DNA from: Muribaculaceae bacterium
GTDB lineage: Bacteria > Bacteroidota > Bacteroidia > Bacteroidales > Muribaculaceae
Length of the DNA stretch: 13,299 nucleotides
Direction: 5' to 3'
Assembly (NCBI GenBank): GCA_009775375.1
Contig: VSPO01000101.1
Location: forward strand, 1-13,299
Both the position numbers and the translations under genes were made by a program. Below, piece after piece: positions 1 through 6,000 of this stretch. The notes beneath the pieces are model-generated. The model had not been told where the DNA came from, did no database searches, and was given only the letters and a program-made list of their open reading frames with translations. The stretch's first letter is position 1. Every line of letters starts with the position of its first letter.

Positions 1-9
1 TTTTTTTTT

Positions 10-79
10 ATTTAAACGGCGACACCCGATATCTACACCGTAGAGTGCGGCGGCAGCTTCATATGTGTATAAGATCCAG
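10..79 (+). other. Illumina Nextera adapter read-through (non-genomic contig end)
   Basis: Positions 10-38 align without gaps to the 29-nt Illumina P5 sequence, with 23 of 29 identical. Positions 39-46 are 8 nt, exactly the length of an i5 index. Positions 47-79 align without gaps to the 33-nt Nextera Read-1 transposase adapter, with 27 of 33 identical, including GATGTGTATAAGA-like mosaic-end bases at 62-74. Positions 1-9 are all T, which on the minus strand is the poly-A often seen after reading through an adapter. The spacing 29+8+33 is what makes this convincing. On the minus strand it reads insert, mosaic end, index, P5, as a read running off a short fragment would. The reference adapter sequences are from memory. 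The index resembles S516 (CCTAGAGT), differing at one base. I am nearly sure that this is artefact. Confidence 0.95.
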
Positions 80-925
80 GGGGAAGAGGGACCAGACGGG
101 GGCTTTGCGGTAGAGGCGTCTGACGGAGGGGAGAACGGTCAGGGTGCATTTTTCGTACATGTGGCTTTCGGAGGGGTCGAAGAGCGGGCTGCCACAGTCG
201 AAGGTCGGGGGGACGGGACTGAGGCAGATTATTTCACGGAGGCGGTGGCAACCCGTGAAGAGATATTCGCCGAGGAGCTTGTCGTTGGCGGGGAGAGTGG
301 CCTTTTCGAGGGATGAGCATTCGGAGAATGCGTAGGATTCGAGTTCGGCGACGGAGTCGGGGACGGCGATCTCCTTGAGGCTTCGGCAGTGGCTGAAGAC
401 GTTGCTTCCGATGTGGGTGACGGTTGGAGGGATTTGGATGTCGGTCAGAGAGGAGCAGTAGGCGAAGGCGTGGCTGGCGATGTCTTGGAGATGAGCGGGA
501 AGGGAGACGGAGGAGAGAGCGGAATCCCAGGCGCAGAGATAGCGAGGGAGGGCTTTCACGCCGTCGGGGATTGAGAGGGAGCGGAGACGGGTGCATTCAC
601 GGAATGCGCCCTCTCCTATTTTAATAAGAGATTTGGGGAGCCGGATTGAATCGAGCGAAGAGCAACCGAGGAAAGCGTATTCTCCGATTTCGCGGAGGCC
701 TTCCGGCAGGATTATTCTGCGGAGCGACTTGCAGTCGGCGAAGGCATAGGGAGGAATTTCGGTGACGCCGGGGAGGATTGTGGCGACGGAGTCGCTGTGA
801 GTCCATTGGCAAATTTGCGGGGAGGATGGTTTGGCATTTGAGGGGAGGAGGAACAGGATGAAGAGGAAGAGGAGCTGCGGGAGGCAGCTCCTTTTGCTAT
901 TTGGATATTTTGGAGACGTTTTCAT
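80..925 (-). CDS. BspA-type leucine-rich repeat (LRR_5) secreted protein, 3'-truncated by contig end
   Basis: The protein has a signal peptide: a basic N-terminus, then a hydrophobic stretch at residues 15-28 and a plausible cleavage after SNA at 29-31. About seven repeats of roughly 23 residues follow, of the form AFxxCxSLxxIxLPxxLxxIGxxAF (for example FADCKSLRRIILPEGLREIG, then AFLGCSSLDSIRLPKSL). This is the LRR_5/BspA pattern common in gut Bacteroidales and usually linked to surface binding or adhesion. No catalytic motif is visible, and the partner is unknown. The open frame continues to a stop at 59-61, but its last six residues (LDLIHI) are a translation of adapter sequence. The genuine part ends at the proline encoded by 80-82, in the segment where such proteins usually finish (KAPVWSLFP). 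The true C-terminus is therefore missing. The start at 925 is the only ATG before the signal peptide. Confidence 0.85.
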
Positions 926-929
926 GGAG

Positions 930-937
930 CAAAATTA
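930..937 (-). promoter_or_regulatory. possible -7 box (TAATTTTG) for the LRR gene
   Basis: On the minus strand this matches the Bacteroidetes -7 consensus TAnnTTTG. It lies only 4 nt before the ATG at 925, so transcription would start at or just inside the start codon. Either the mRNA is leaderless or the match is chance. No TTTG -33 box is seen at the usual distance. Confidence 0.3.
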
Positions 938-995
938 ATGATAAAACTTGGATTATGAAAATTCCGCTCCATGCCGGACTTGGCACGGATGGGAA

Positions 996-1015
996 CGCGG
1001 CAATAAATTGCCGCG
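996..1015. repeat. 9-bp inverted repeat
   Basis: CGCGGCAAT at 996-1004 is followed by AA and its exact reverse complement ATTGCCGCG at 1007-1015. As RNA it would form a compact hairpin. There is no U tract after it, so it is not an obvious terminator. Confidence 0.55.
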
Positions 1016-1114
1016 CACTCAACCGCCCAGCGGCGCGAACCTCCTTGCTGTTGTTTTTGATTTTATGTCTTTTTTGTATCTTTGGGATGGACTGGGGGTA
1101 GACGGTAGTAGGCC

Positions 1115-1132
1115 GCAGGCTCGGAGGCCTGC
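1115..1132. repeat. 6-bp hairpin GCAGGC-TCGGAG-GCCTGC
   Basis: A perfect 6-bp inverted repeat with a 6-nt loop. An alternative pairing AGGCC (1110-1114) with GGCCT (1126-1130) also exists. It belongs to the GC-rich repeat words of this intergenic region and has no U tract. Confidence 0.45.
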
Positions 1133-1223
1133 TTTCCATGCCGGACACGGCACGGACTCGGGGGCACGCTAAGGGAACTACGTTTTTGGGATTGGACTTT
1201 TTTAATTATAGGAGATAAGAATC

Positions 1224-1788
1224 ATGAGATTTAAGATATTTTTGGGACTGGGCTTCTTGCCCGGAATCGCCATGGCGGCGCAGGATGCGCCAACATTGAC
1301 TCTGACATCGCCCGACGGCAGAAACAGGGTGGAATTTGCCAAGCAGGGAAAGGAGTTGACTTATTCCGTGACGACCGACGGAGAAGCCGTCGTCAGGTTC
1401 TCGCGGGCAGGTCTGCACGTAGACAACAGGGTCTGGGAGATGGCCTTGGGCAAGCGCGACCTCGCGCAACCCGACTGCTGGATGGATCTTCTCGTGGCCG
1501 ACAGCGTCACAGTGCATCAACCCGTAGACACCACCTGGCATCCCGACTACGGGGAGCGGTCGACCGTCAGAGACAGATATAATTCCGCCACGCTGCATAT
1601 GTCGCGGCATGACAAAAGCGACTACCGCCTTGACGTGGAGGTCAGGGCATACGACGAAGGGATAGCGTTCCGGTATTTTTTTCCGTAGCATCCCGCTGCA
1701 ATTTCCCATAAGGTGACGGAAGACCTGACCGACTACTCATTCCCCAAAGGGACGATGGCCTGGAGCGAGCAATGGGCGCAGGCAGGGT
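1224..1788 (+). pseudogene. GH97 glycoside hydrolase, N-terminal remnant with amber stop
   Basis: The frame opens with a good ribosome-binding site (GGAGATAAG at 1211-1219) and a signal peptide (hydrophobic residues 4-16, then AMA before QDAP). It continues with the GH97 N-terminal beta-sandwich pattern: SPDGRNRVEF near residue 30, LTYSVTTDGEAV, SRAGLHV and DVEVRAYDEGIAFRYFFP up to residue 154. A TAG stop at 1686-1688 then interrupts it. The same frame keeps family-like sequence for another 31 codons (HPAAISHKVTEDLTDYSFPK, then GTMAWSEQWAQ), which is where GH97 proteins lead into the catalytic barrel. After about 1781 the similarity stops and a GH88 fragment begins in another frame. Full GH97 enzymes (alpha-glucosidase or alpha-galactosidase type) are about 650-720 residues, so the whole catalytic domain is absent. 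The translated first 154 codons could still give a secreted fragment, but no activity is expected. Confidence 0.8.
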
Positions 1789-2191
1789 TTGTTATAATAT
1801 AGCCGTCAAGCACGCCGAGACTACGATGAAATATCATTTCCGCCAGGATTATACGTGCTACCACGTGGCGGTGTATGACCCGGAGGACGGGCATTTCATC
1901 AAGGGGATGACGCATCAGGGATATTCCGACAGCTCTACGTGTGCGAGGGGCCAGGCGTGGGCCATCTATGGCTATACGACCGTCTATCGCGAGACGCAGG
2001 ACAAGAGATTTCTGGATTTTGCAGAGAAGGTGACGGATGCCTATCGGTCGGGTAGCAAGCGCCCTTCCTTTCTCGACCATTCCACGGGGCATAAGCCCGC
2101 GGGAAGCGAAATCGACTATTCGATAATCTATGCGGATTACTATTATATCGAGGCTTTGCTGAGGTATAAGAATCTGATGATGAATGCTTGA
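1789..2191 (+). pseudogene. GH88-type unsaturated glucuronyl hydrolase, C-terminal remnant with internal deletion
   Basis: The reading frame (open from an ATG at 1772) carries GH88 landmarks. It starts abruptly at YNIAVKHAETTMKYHF, then has YTCYHVAVYDPEDGHF and THQGYSDSSTCARGQAWAIY near residues 46-65. That last motif matches the region of the second catalytic aspartate, with cysteine where the family usually has tryptophan before ARGQAW. After FLDFAEKVTDAYRSG it jumps straight to FLDHSTGHKPAGSEIDYSII and YADYYYIEALLRYKNLM, the normal C-terminal end. About 70 residues that family members carry between these blocks are missing, in frame. The N-terminal half, including the first catalytic aspartate region, is gone. 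Intact enzymes are about 380-400 residues and cleave unsaturated uronic acids from polysaccharide-lyase products. Lying next to a GH97 remnant, it suggests a lost polysaccharide utilisation locus. Confidence 0.8.
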
Positions 2192-2194
2192 TGG

Positions 2195-2290
2195 CGGGGT
2201 CGGACTGAGCGTGGACTTGACTCGGACTCATGGCGGACTGAGCACCGCCGACCGGGAGACCTGCGCTCTATCCGGACTCGGAGGGCGGCT
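2195..2290. repeat. GC-rich repeat cluster downstream of the pseudogenes
   Basis: The word CGGACTGAGC occurs exactly twice, at 2201-2210 and 2234-2243. CGGACTC occurs at 2223 and again at 2273. The stretch ends with GAGACCTGCGCTC and CGGACTCGGAGGG, echoing CGGACTCGGGG and CTCGGAGGCCTGC upstream at 1120-1163. No gene is seen here. Confidence 0.5.
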
Positions 2291-2299
2291 TTTAATAAA

Positions 2300-2339
2300 A
2301 AAATTGAGGCGGAAATCTCAAGATTTCCGCCTCAATTTT
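2300..2339. terminator. bidirectional terminator between convergent units
   Basis: A perfect 19-bp inverted repeat (2300-2318 with 2321-2339) has core TTGAGGCGGAAATCT / AGATTTCCGCCTCAA and A/T-rich outer ends. A and T runs on the two sides supply a U tract in either direction. It sits between the plus-strand GH remnants and the 3' end of the minus-strand dehydrogenase, as a shared terminator should. A 9-nt tandem duplication (TTTTATAGC twice, 2336-2353) lies against its right arm. Confidence 0.85.
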
Positions 2340-2353
2340 ATAGCTTTTATAGC

Positions 2354-3550
2354 TTAGAGTTCGAGGTCGCCGTCGACGATGACGTGCCAGGGGAGACCCG
2401 ATTTGGCGAGCTTTTCGAGGAAGGGGTCGGGGTCGAATTCCTCGACGTTGTGGACGCCGGGTTTTACCCATTTGCCGGTCAGGAACATGTAGGCGCCTAC
2501 CATGGCTGGAACGCCGGTGGTGTAGCTGACGGCCTGTGCTCCGGTCTCCTTGTAGGCCTCTTCGTGGGAGCAGTTGTTGTAGATGTAGTAGGTGGATTCC
2601 TTACCCTCCTTGTCGAGGCCGGAGATGCGGCATCCGATGGAGGTCTCACCCGTATAGTTCTCTCCGAGCGAACCGGGATCGGGGAGGACAGCCTTCAGGA
2701 ACTGGATAGGCACGATTTCGCGACCCTCATACATGACGGGGTCGATGCGGGCCATGCCTATGTCCTGGATCACGCGGAGGTGGGTCAGATATTCCTGTCC
2801 GAAGGTCATCCAGAAGCGTGCGCGACGGATTGTCGGGAAATTGAGGACGAGGCTTTCGAGCTCCTCATGATAAAGGAGGTAGGACTCGCGCTCTCCGATG
2901 TTGGGATAGTTGAGCGGACGATGCACGGCGAGATTCTCCGTCTCCACCCATTTGCCGTCTTCCCAGTATTTCCCTTTCTGGGTAATCTCGCGGATGTTGA
3001 TTTCAGGGTTGAAATTTGTGGCAAAAGCCTTTCCGTGGTTTCCGGCGTTGCAGTCAACGATGTCGAGATAGCGCATTTCGGAGAAATGATGCTTGGCGGC
3101 GTAGGCGACGAAAACGGCTGACACACCCGGGTCGAAACCGCATCCGAGGATGGCCGTCAGTCCGGCTTTCTCGAAACGCTCACGGTAGGCCCATTGCCAG
3201 CTGTATTCGAAATGGGCCTCGTCTTCGGGTTCATAGTTGGCCGTGTCGAGATAGTTTACGCCACACTGCAAACAGGCCTCCATGATCGTTAGATCCTGAT
3301 AGGGGAGGGCCACGTTGATGCAGATGTCGGGTTTATGACGACGGAAAAGCTCGCAAAGCTCTTCCACGGAATTGGCATCAACGCGGTCGGTCGAGACGTT
3401 GGGGGCACCGAGTCTCTCAGCGAGACGGTCGCACTTCTCTTTCGTGCGCGAGGCGATGACAATTTCGGAAAACACGTCGGGGTTTTGGGCACACTTCGCC
3501 GCCACCACCGTTCCGACGCCACCGGCGCCGATAATCAATACTTTTCCCAT
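2354..3550 (-). CDS. saccharopine dehydrogenase family protein, probable carboxynorspermidine dehydrogenase
   Basis: This predicted cytoplasmic enzyme of 398 residues opens with an NAD(P)-binding Rossmann loop (GAGGVG, residues 8-13) and IVIASRTKEKC at 30-40. Further family landmarks are DTANYEPEDE, GCGFDPGVSAVF (136-147), NHGKAFATNFNPEIN (171-185), LPDPGSLGENYTGETSIGC, SYTTGVPAMVGA, GKWVKPGVHNVEEFDPDPFL. The order and wording of these blocks fit, from memory, the Vibrio carboxynorspermidine dehydrogenase better than lysine-pathway saccharopine dehydrogenase. In that role it reductively condenses aspartate semialdehyde with a diamine (putrescine or diaminopropane) for spermidine or norspermidine synthesis. 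The decarboxylase partner is not in the window. I chose ATG at 3550. An in-frame TTG directly before it would add one residue. The leader is A-rich, without Shine-Dalgarno. Function by family resemblance only. Confidence 0.85.
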   Translation of the reverse strand: MGKVLIIGAGGVGTVVAAKCAQNPDVFSEIVIASRTKEKCDRLAERLGAPNVSTDRVDANSVEELCELFRRHKPDICINVALPYQDLTIMEACLQCGVNYLDTANYEPEDEAHFEYSWQWAYRERFEKAGLTAILGCGFDPGVSAVFVAYAAKHHFSEMRYLDIVDCNAGNHGKAFATNFNPEINIREITQKGKYWEDGKWVETENLAVHRPLNYPNIGERESYLLYHEELESLVLNFPTIRRARFWMTFGQEYLTHLRVIQDIGMARIDPVMYEGREIVPIQFLKAVLPDPGSLGENYTGETSIGCRISGLDKEGKESTYYIYNNCSHEEAYKETGAQAVSYTTGVPAMVGAYMFLTGKWVKPGVHNVEEFDPDPFLEKLAKSGLPWHVIVDGDLEL

Positions 3551-3635
3551 CAATATATATTTAAAAATTAATCATTCTGCACATGGCATTAGCCTTTTAA
3601 CACCCTAAAAAGCGATTTGGCAACATGCCACACTG

Positions 3636-3643
3636 CAAATTTA
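3636..3643 (-). promoter_or_regulatory. -7 box (TAAATTTG) for the dehydrogenase
   Basis: On the minus strand this fits TAnnTTTG. It would start transcription near 3629 and give a leader of about 79 nt to the ATG at 3550. A TTTG lies 24 nt further upstream (3668-3671), somewhat far for a -33 box. It nearly abuts the divergent -7 box at 3657-3664. Confidence 0.45.
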
Positions 3644-3656
3644 ATCAAATTTTTGC

Positions 3657-3664
3657 TAATTTTG
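3657..3664 (+). promoter_or_regulatory. -7 box (TAATTTTG) for the tsaE operon
   Basis: It fits the TAnnTTTG consensus and lies 19 nt before the tsaE ATG at 3684, so the leader would be only about 13 nt. That short leader carries an AGAGGA ribosome-binding site at 3676-3681. No clear -33 TTTG is found at the expected distance. Confidence 0.55.
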
Positions 3665-3683
3665 CATCAAAATACAGAGGAAT

Positions 3684-4094
3684 ATGGAAATCACCATCCA
3701 CGACATATCAGAACTGCCCCTCGCGGCCTCCGCTTTCCTGAAGGAAACGGGAGGGAAGGGGGTCTTCGCCTTCCGGGGGGAGATGGGGGCCGGAAAGACG
3801 ACGTTCATAGCCGAAGTGTGCCGACAGCTCGGCGTAGCCGACGACTCCGGCAGCCCGACTTTCAGCATCCTTAACGAATATGCCGGCTCCGACGGCGCTC
3901 CCATCTATCATTTTGACTTCTATCGGCTCGAATCGCCTGAAGAGGCCCTCGACATAGGGGCGGAAGACTATTTCTATTCCGGCCACCTATGCCTTATAGA
4001 ATGGCCCGACAGAATAGGCACGCTCCTTCCGGAAGATGCCTCGGAGGTAGGCATCACCGTCAATCCCGACCATTCACGCACAATATCTTTCTGA
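3684..4094 (+). CDS. tsaE: tRNA threonylcarbamoyladenosine biosynthesis ATPase TsaE
   Basis: At 136 residues this is a typical length for TsaE (YjeE), the cytoplasmic ATPase that works with TsaB and TsaD to put the t6A modification on A37 of tRNAs reading ANN codons. The Walker A motif GEMGAGKT is at residues 32-39. GSPTFSILNEY (56-66) is the conserved switch region, HFDFYRL (76-82) holds the Walker-B-type aspartate (Asp78), and LIEWPDRI (104-111) is the family's C-terminal signature. It is the first gene of a plus-strand operon, with birA starting 2 nt after its stop. Only three codons of N-terminal beta strand precede the HDISELP helix, so the ATG at 3684 with AGAGGA just upstream is the natural start. 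Confidence 0.95.
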   Translation: MEITIHDISELPLAASAFLKETGGKGVFAFRGEMGAGKTTFIAEVCRQLGVADDSGSPTFSILNEYAGSDGAPIYHFDFYRLESPEEALDIGAEDYFYSGHLCLIEWPDRIGTLLPEDASEVGITVNPDHSRTISF

Positions 4095-4096
4095 GA

Positions 4097-4846
4097 ATGG
4101 AGATCATACGCCTCGAAACAACGGAATCCACAAATTTCTGGCTCGCGGAGCGCGCCGACTCGCTGGAGGCTCCTTGCCTCGTCTATGCCCTGCGGCAGAC
4201 GGCCGGACGCGGGCAGCGCGGCAACTCCTGGGAGGCGGAGCCGGGGATGAACCTCACGGCTTCCGCCCTGTTGAGGCCGGAAGGTATTGAAGCCGCGTCG
4301 CAATTCTCCGTTTCGGAGGCAGTGGCCCTTGCCGTGGCCGATGTCCTGGGGATGCATGGGATAGAGGCAAGGGTGAAGTGGCCAAACGATATCTACGTGG
4401 GCGACCGCAAGATATGCGGCATACTTATAGAGAATTCCATCTACGGGCGCACCATCGGCAGAAGCGTGGCGGGAATCGGCATCAACGTCAACCAGACGCG
4501 CTTTGTCGGCGATGCTCCCAATCCCGTCTCTATGGCGATGCTGAACGGAGAGACTTATTCCCTGGAGGATATGGCCGGCAATCTTGCCGCCGCCTTGGAG
4601 TCGAGGCTTGCCATGCTTGGCGACAGGGAAAGGCTTCACGAAGAATTTATGGAGCGGCTGTGGCGAGGCGACGGGATTGCGTATCCCTTTGCCGACCGCA
4701 GGGCGGGGGAGCGTATAAAGGCGAGCATAGAAGCCGTAGACCCCGACGGGATGCTTACGCTGTGTCTTGACGGAGGGGAGACACGCCGCTATGCCTTCAA
4801 GGAGGTGGAGTTTCTTCTTGACGGCGCTGATTCGATTTTGAAATAA
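4097..4846 (+). CDS. birA: biotin--[acetyl-CoA-carboxylase] ligase
   Basis: This 249-residue ligase activates biotin with ATP and transfers it to the carboxylase biotin carrier protein, which fatty acid synthesis needs. The biotin/AMP loop GRGQRGNSW is at residues 37-45, KWPNDIY with the catalytic lysine is at 94-100, GILIEN is at 108-113, and GIGINVNQ is at 126-133. An SH3-like C-terminal region ends the protein. There is no N-terminal helix-turn-helix, so it is a group I enzyme without the repressor function of E. coli BirA, as expected in Bacteroidetes. The frame is open back to 3989, but that extension lies inside tsaE and has no family similarity. The ATG at 4097, directly before EIIRLETTESTN, gives the normal N-terminus. 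Its spacing to tsaE implies translational coupling. Confidence 0.95.
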   Translation: MEIIRLETTESTNFWLAERADSLEAPCLVYALRQTAGRGQRGNSWEAEPGMNLTASALLRPEGIEAASQFSVSEAVALAVADVLGMHGIEARVKWPNDIYVGDRKICGILIENSIYGRTIGRSVAGIGINVNQTRFVGDAPNPVSMAMLNGETYSLEDMAGNLAAALESRLAMLGDRERLHEEFMERLWRGDGIAYPFADRRAGERIKASIEAVDPDGMLTLCLDGGETRRYAFKEVEFLLDGADSILK

Positions 4847-4872
4847 GCAAACAACAGACAAACAGAAATAAA

Positions 4873-5982
4873 ATGGAAACAAACCCTAAGACTCCTACAG
4901 AAGCCGCGAAGGCTCAGGAACCGGTCTGGAAAAAATGGCTGGGAATGGGGATAAGATACGGCCTGCCCGTGGCGCTGACAGTGCTGTTGGTGGTCTATAT
5001 GTTCAAGAAGGTCAATTTCGGGGAGATGCTCGACTTGATACGCCATGGCGTGGACTACGGCTGGATTCTCCTTGCGATGGGCATCAGCGTCTTCTCTCAT
5101 ATATTCCGGGCGGCGCGCTGGCGGCTGCAACTGTCGGCGCTTGGCGTCAATCCTCCGTTTATGGCCCTGTGTTGCTCCATATTCGGCTGCTATGCCTTGA
5201 ATCTTGTCTTCCCGAGGCTTGGGGAGGTGTGGCGATGCACGTATATATCCTCCAGTCAGAAGGCTTCGTTCACGTCGGTGCTCGGATCGATGATCGGCGA
5301 CCGTCTGGCCGACACGCTGATGGTGCTTTTGCTGCTGTTGCTGTGCCTGGTGGTGGCGTCGCCCGCATTGGAGGCCTTTCTGACGAAATATCCCGTGGGC
5401 CGCGACCTTCTGGGGCTTTTATCGCAGGTATGGTTCTGGGGCGCGATAATAGGAGGGCTGGTATTGTGCTTTGTGCTGTTCCGGGTTTTCAGAGAGACCA
5501 AGGTGGTCAGGAAAATCAGGGAGATGTCGCTCAACATGTGGGCGGGTTTCAGTGTTGTAGTTAAAATGAAGGGTCGCTGGAAATTCCTCTGGCTGACTCT
5601 CTGCATCTGGGGCTGCTACTACACGCAGCTTTACTTGGCTTTCTATGCCTTCGACTTCACCCGCGAGCTCTGCACGGGTCCGGGCATGGCGTGGGGACTT
5701 ACGCCCTGTCTGGTGGCTTTCGTGTTGAGTTCGATAAGCATGGCTATCCCGTCGAACGGCGGACTTGGTCCCTGGAACCTGGCGATCATGTTCGGTCTTG
5801 CCATTTATGGAGTGAGCGACGCAGAGGGCACCGCCTTCTCGATGCTTCAATGGAGCGGGCAGACCGTCATGCTTATAATACTCGGCATTTTCACGATGGG
5901 ATATATTTCGATGAGCCGGAAGGGAGGACGCAAACTTGCGGAGGCAACCGTGGCGGAGGCCGAGAAACTCGACCAAGATTAA
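4873..5982 (+). CDS. lysylphosphatidylglycerol synthase transmembrane / flippase-like (UPF0104) protein
   Basis: The 369-residue inner-membrane protein has about eight hydrophobic segments, at roughly 28-44, 62-79, 97-114, 146-166, 187-205, 238-260, 275-292 and 331-346. Family signatures are HIFRAARWRLQL (76-87), YALNLVFPRLGEVWRC (107-122), IGDRLADT (141-148) and a late SNGGLGPWN (294-302). They match the membrane half of MprF-type proteins and the stand-alone UPF0104/AglD-like flippase family. No aminoacyl-transferase domain is attached, so a lipid-linked transport role is more likely than lipid lysylation. The substrate cannot be read from sequence. It starts 26 nt after birA with an A-rich leader and no Shine-Dalgarno. 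The C-terminal tail is charged and cytoplasmic-looking. Confidence 0.85.
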   Translation: METNPKTPTEAAKAQEPVWKKWLGMGIRYGLPVALTVLLVVYMFKKVNFGEMLDLIRHGVDYGWILLAMGISVFSHIFRAARWRLQLSALGVNPPFMALCCSIFGCYALNLVFPRLGEVWRCTYISSSQKASFTSVLGSMIGDRLADTLMVLLLLLLCLVVASPALEAFLTKYPVGRDLLGLLSQVWFWGAIIGGLVLCFVLFRVFRETKVVRKIREMSLNMWAGFSVVVKMKGRWKFLWLTLCIWGCYYTQLYLAFYAFDFTRELCTGPGMAWGLTPCLVAFVLSSISMAIPSNGGLGPWNLAIMFGLAIYGVSDAEGTAFSMLQWSGQTVMLIILGIFTMGYISMSRKGGRKLAEATVAEAEKLDQD

Positions 5983-6000
5983 CCATTAAATAGAGACAGA

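Larger units (their letters stand above)
968..1156 (+). repeat. pair of 22-nt imperfect direct repeats
   Basis: The copies lie at 968-989 and 1135-1156 and read TCCATGCCGGAC, then TT or AC, then GGCACGGA. They differ at only two positions and are 167 bp apart. Each is followed by a further G-rich stretch of lower similarity. No open frame or transposon end explains them. Confidence 0.6.
926..1223. other. intergenic region with degenerate GC-rich repeats, no gene
   Basis: I see no credible coding sequence here. The region contains a 22-nt near-direct repeat at 968-989 and 1135-1156 (20 of 22 identical). It also has a 9-bp inverted repeat at 996-1004/1007-1015 (CGCGGCAAT / ATTGCCGCG) and a GCAGGC/GCCTGC hairpin at 1115-1132. 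Similar words (CGGACTCGG, CTCGGAGG, GACCTGC) recur downstream of the pseudogenes at 2200-2290, so this looks like a family of decayed intergenic repeats. A purine-rich ribosome-binding site (GGAGATAAG at 1211-1219) precedes the GH97 remnant. Confidence 0.6.

Noticed and set aside
1..79. Idea that the LRR gene is frameshifted near its 3' end, with an EAAAALYGVDIG-like tail in another frame
   Set aside because: The tail lies entirely in sequence matching Nextera adapter, so it is not a genomic reading frame.
57..79. Tn5-like transposon end (mosaic end)
   Set aside because: The mosaic end is followed by index and P5 sequence, which shows library construction rather than a natural transposon.
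926..1223. Possible CRISPR-like array from the repeated words
   Set aside because: Only two good copies 167 bp apart, with no regular spacers and no cas genes.
2384..3121. 245-codon open frame on the plus strand
   Set aside because: It lies wholly antisense to the well-supported dehydrogenase, has no domain-like sequence or ribosome-binding site, and is explained by the GC-rich codon use of the opposite strand.
3989..4096. 36-codon N-terminal extension of BirA
   Set aside because: It overlaps tsaE and has an arginine-rich shadow composition. The ATG at 4097 gives the normal start of a group I ligase.
3974..4882. 302-codon open frame on the minus strand
   Set aside because: Antisense to birA and the 3' end of tsaE, both of which have clear catalytic motifs. 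The product resembles no family.
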